Positions 63,722-64,000 of a DNA stretch of 64,000 nt are shown one piece after another. Every line of letters begins with the position of its first letter. Position 1 is the first letter of the stretch. Under the pieces are notes generated by a model. It saw only the letters and a list, made by a program, of their open reading frames with translations. It did not search any database and was not told where the DNA came from. Source of the stretch: Chloroflexota bacterium (GTDB lineage Bacteria > Chloroflexota > Dormibacteria > Dormibacterales > Dormibacteraceae); the NCBI GenBank assembly GCA_005882135.1, contig VBDR01000031.1:54838-118837 (forward strand), written 5' to 3'. Position numbers and translations under genes: made by a program.

Positions 63722-64000
63722 ATGTACGCCGCCGGCATCGGGGTCAAACCTTGGCGGGCAGCCCGTGCCGGCGGCTCCCGTCCGGTGCGGCGACTGCTGG
63801 CGGCAGTCGCCGCCGTCTTCGCCCTCAGCCTGGGCCTGGCCCTGGCGGCGCACGGAGGCGCCGCGCCGGGCTATACCACGGTGGTCGTCGAACCGGGCGA
63901 CACGCTGTGGTCGATCGCGTCCGAGCGCTATCCGGCGGATGATGTCCGGGTCCGTGTCGACGACATCGAGCAGGCCAACGGGCTCCAGGGGCCGACCATC
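63722..64000 (+). CDS. LysM-domain protein, SOS-controlled (YneA-like), partial
   Basis: The 5' end (93 codons) of a gene cut by the window end. It has a basic N-terminus, one membrane helix or signal segment (about residues 24-45, LLAAVAAVFALSLGLALAA) and a LysM domain (VVVEPGDTLWSIASERY). Position and design match YneA of Bacillus and Rv2719c of M. tuberculosis, LexA-repressed genes next to lexA that act on cell division or the cell wall during DNA damage. The function is inferred from this match and from the perfect SOS box. Confidence 0.8.
   Translation, partial: MYAAGIGVKPWRAARAGGSRPVRRLLAAVAAVFALSLGLALAAHGGAAPGYTTVVVEPGDTLWSIASERYPADDVRVRVDDIEQANGLQGPTI

Overview
The window is a 64 kb stretch of high-GC bacterial chromosome made almost entirely of core housekeeping genes. 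About 61 protein genes are packed with short gaps or 4-base overlaps, and all but five run on the + strand. I see no rRNA, tRNA, CRISPR array, phage or insertion-sequence gene. The gene set suggests a Terrabacteria lineage, probably Chloroflexota or Dormibacterota-like: a DnaQ-DinG exonuclease-helicase, RNase J together with RNase Y, SpoVS, an LL-diaminopimelate aminotransferase, a Bacillus/actinobacterial-type SOS box, and an actinobacterial-like AGPS/lipid-kinase pair. This placement is inference from gene content; no marker was aligned.

Layout. Positions 1-8.9 kb hold dinG, rsmI, metG, tatD, rsmA, an MFS transporter and a convergent dedA. 8.9-19.2 kb hold thrS, a convergent lipoprotein gene, infC-rpmI-rplT, a SpoU methyltransferase, pheS-pheT, cvpA and tyrS. 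19.2-25 kb hold yebC, ruvCAB, a DUF2905 gene and secDF. 25-39.8 kb are the classical translation/RNA operon rimP-nusA-ylxR-infB-rbfA-nrnA-truB-ribF, then a flavoprotein/lipid cassette (glpB-like, agpS-like, diacylglycerol kinase-like), a gamma-glutamyltransferase, rpsO and pnp. 39.8-45.3 kb hold dapB, asd, dapA, a type-4 uracil-DNA glycosylase, RNase J and a zinc-ribbon protein. 45.3-64 kb hold ftsK, a RodZ-like HTH gene, a pgsA-cinA fusion, recA-recX, rny-ymdB-spoVS-miaB, mutS-mutL-miaA, dapL, hflX, lexA and a divergent LysM gene cut by the window end.

Four layers of signal lie on top of this conventional gene set. (1) At least seven genes (tatD, infC, nrnA, ribF, the lipid kinase, miaB, hflX) have essential conserved N-termini upstream of any ATG/GTG/TTG. 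They appear to start at ATC, ATA or CTG, mostly in ATAG or CTGA overlaps with the upstream stop, often behind strong Shine-Dalgarno sequences. (2) A dispersed two-hairpin repeat (family A, about a dozen palindromes at 10 loci) sits at gene junctions. Its second hairpin changes sequence while keeping pairing and a GNA triloop, and it has entered the coding ends of ylxR, rbfA and miaA. Two smaller repeat families (B, C) also occur at junctions; C has been amplified as the C-terminal tail of HflX. (3) Several genes show a TANACT-type -10 box only 6-11 bases before the start codon, suggesting near-leaderless mRNAs. (4) A clear SOS circuit is visible, with LexA boxes at recA, lexA and the LysM gene, the last in the spacer of a consensus promoter.
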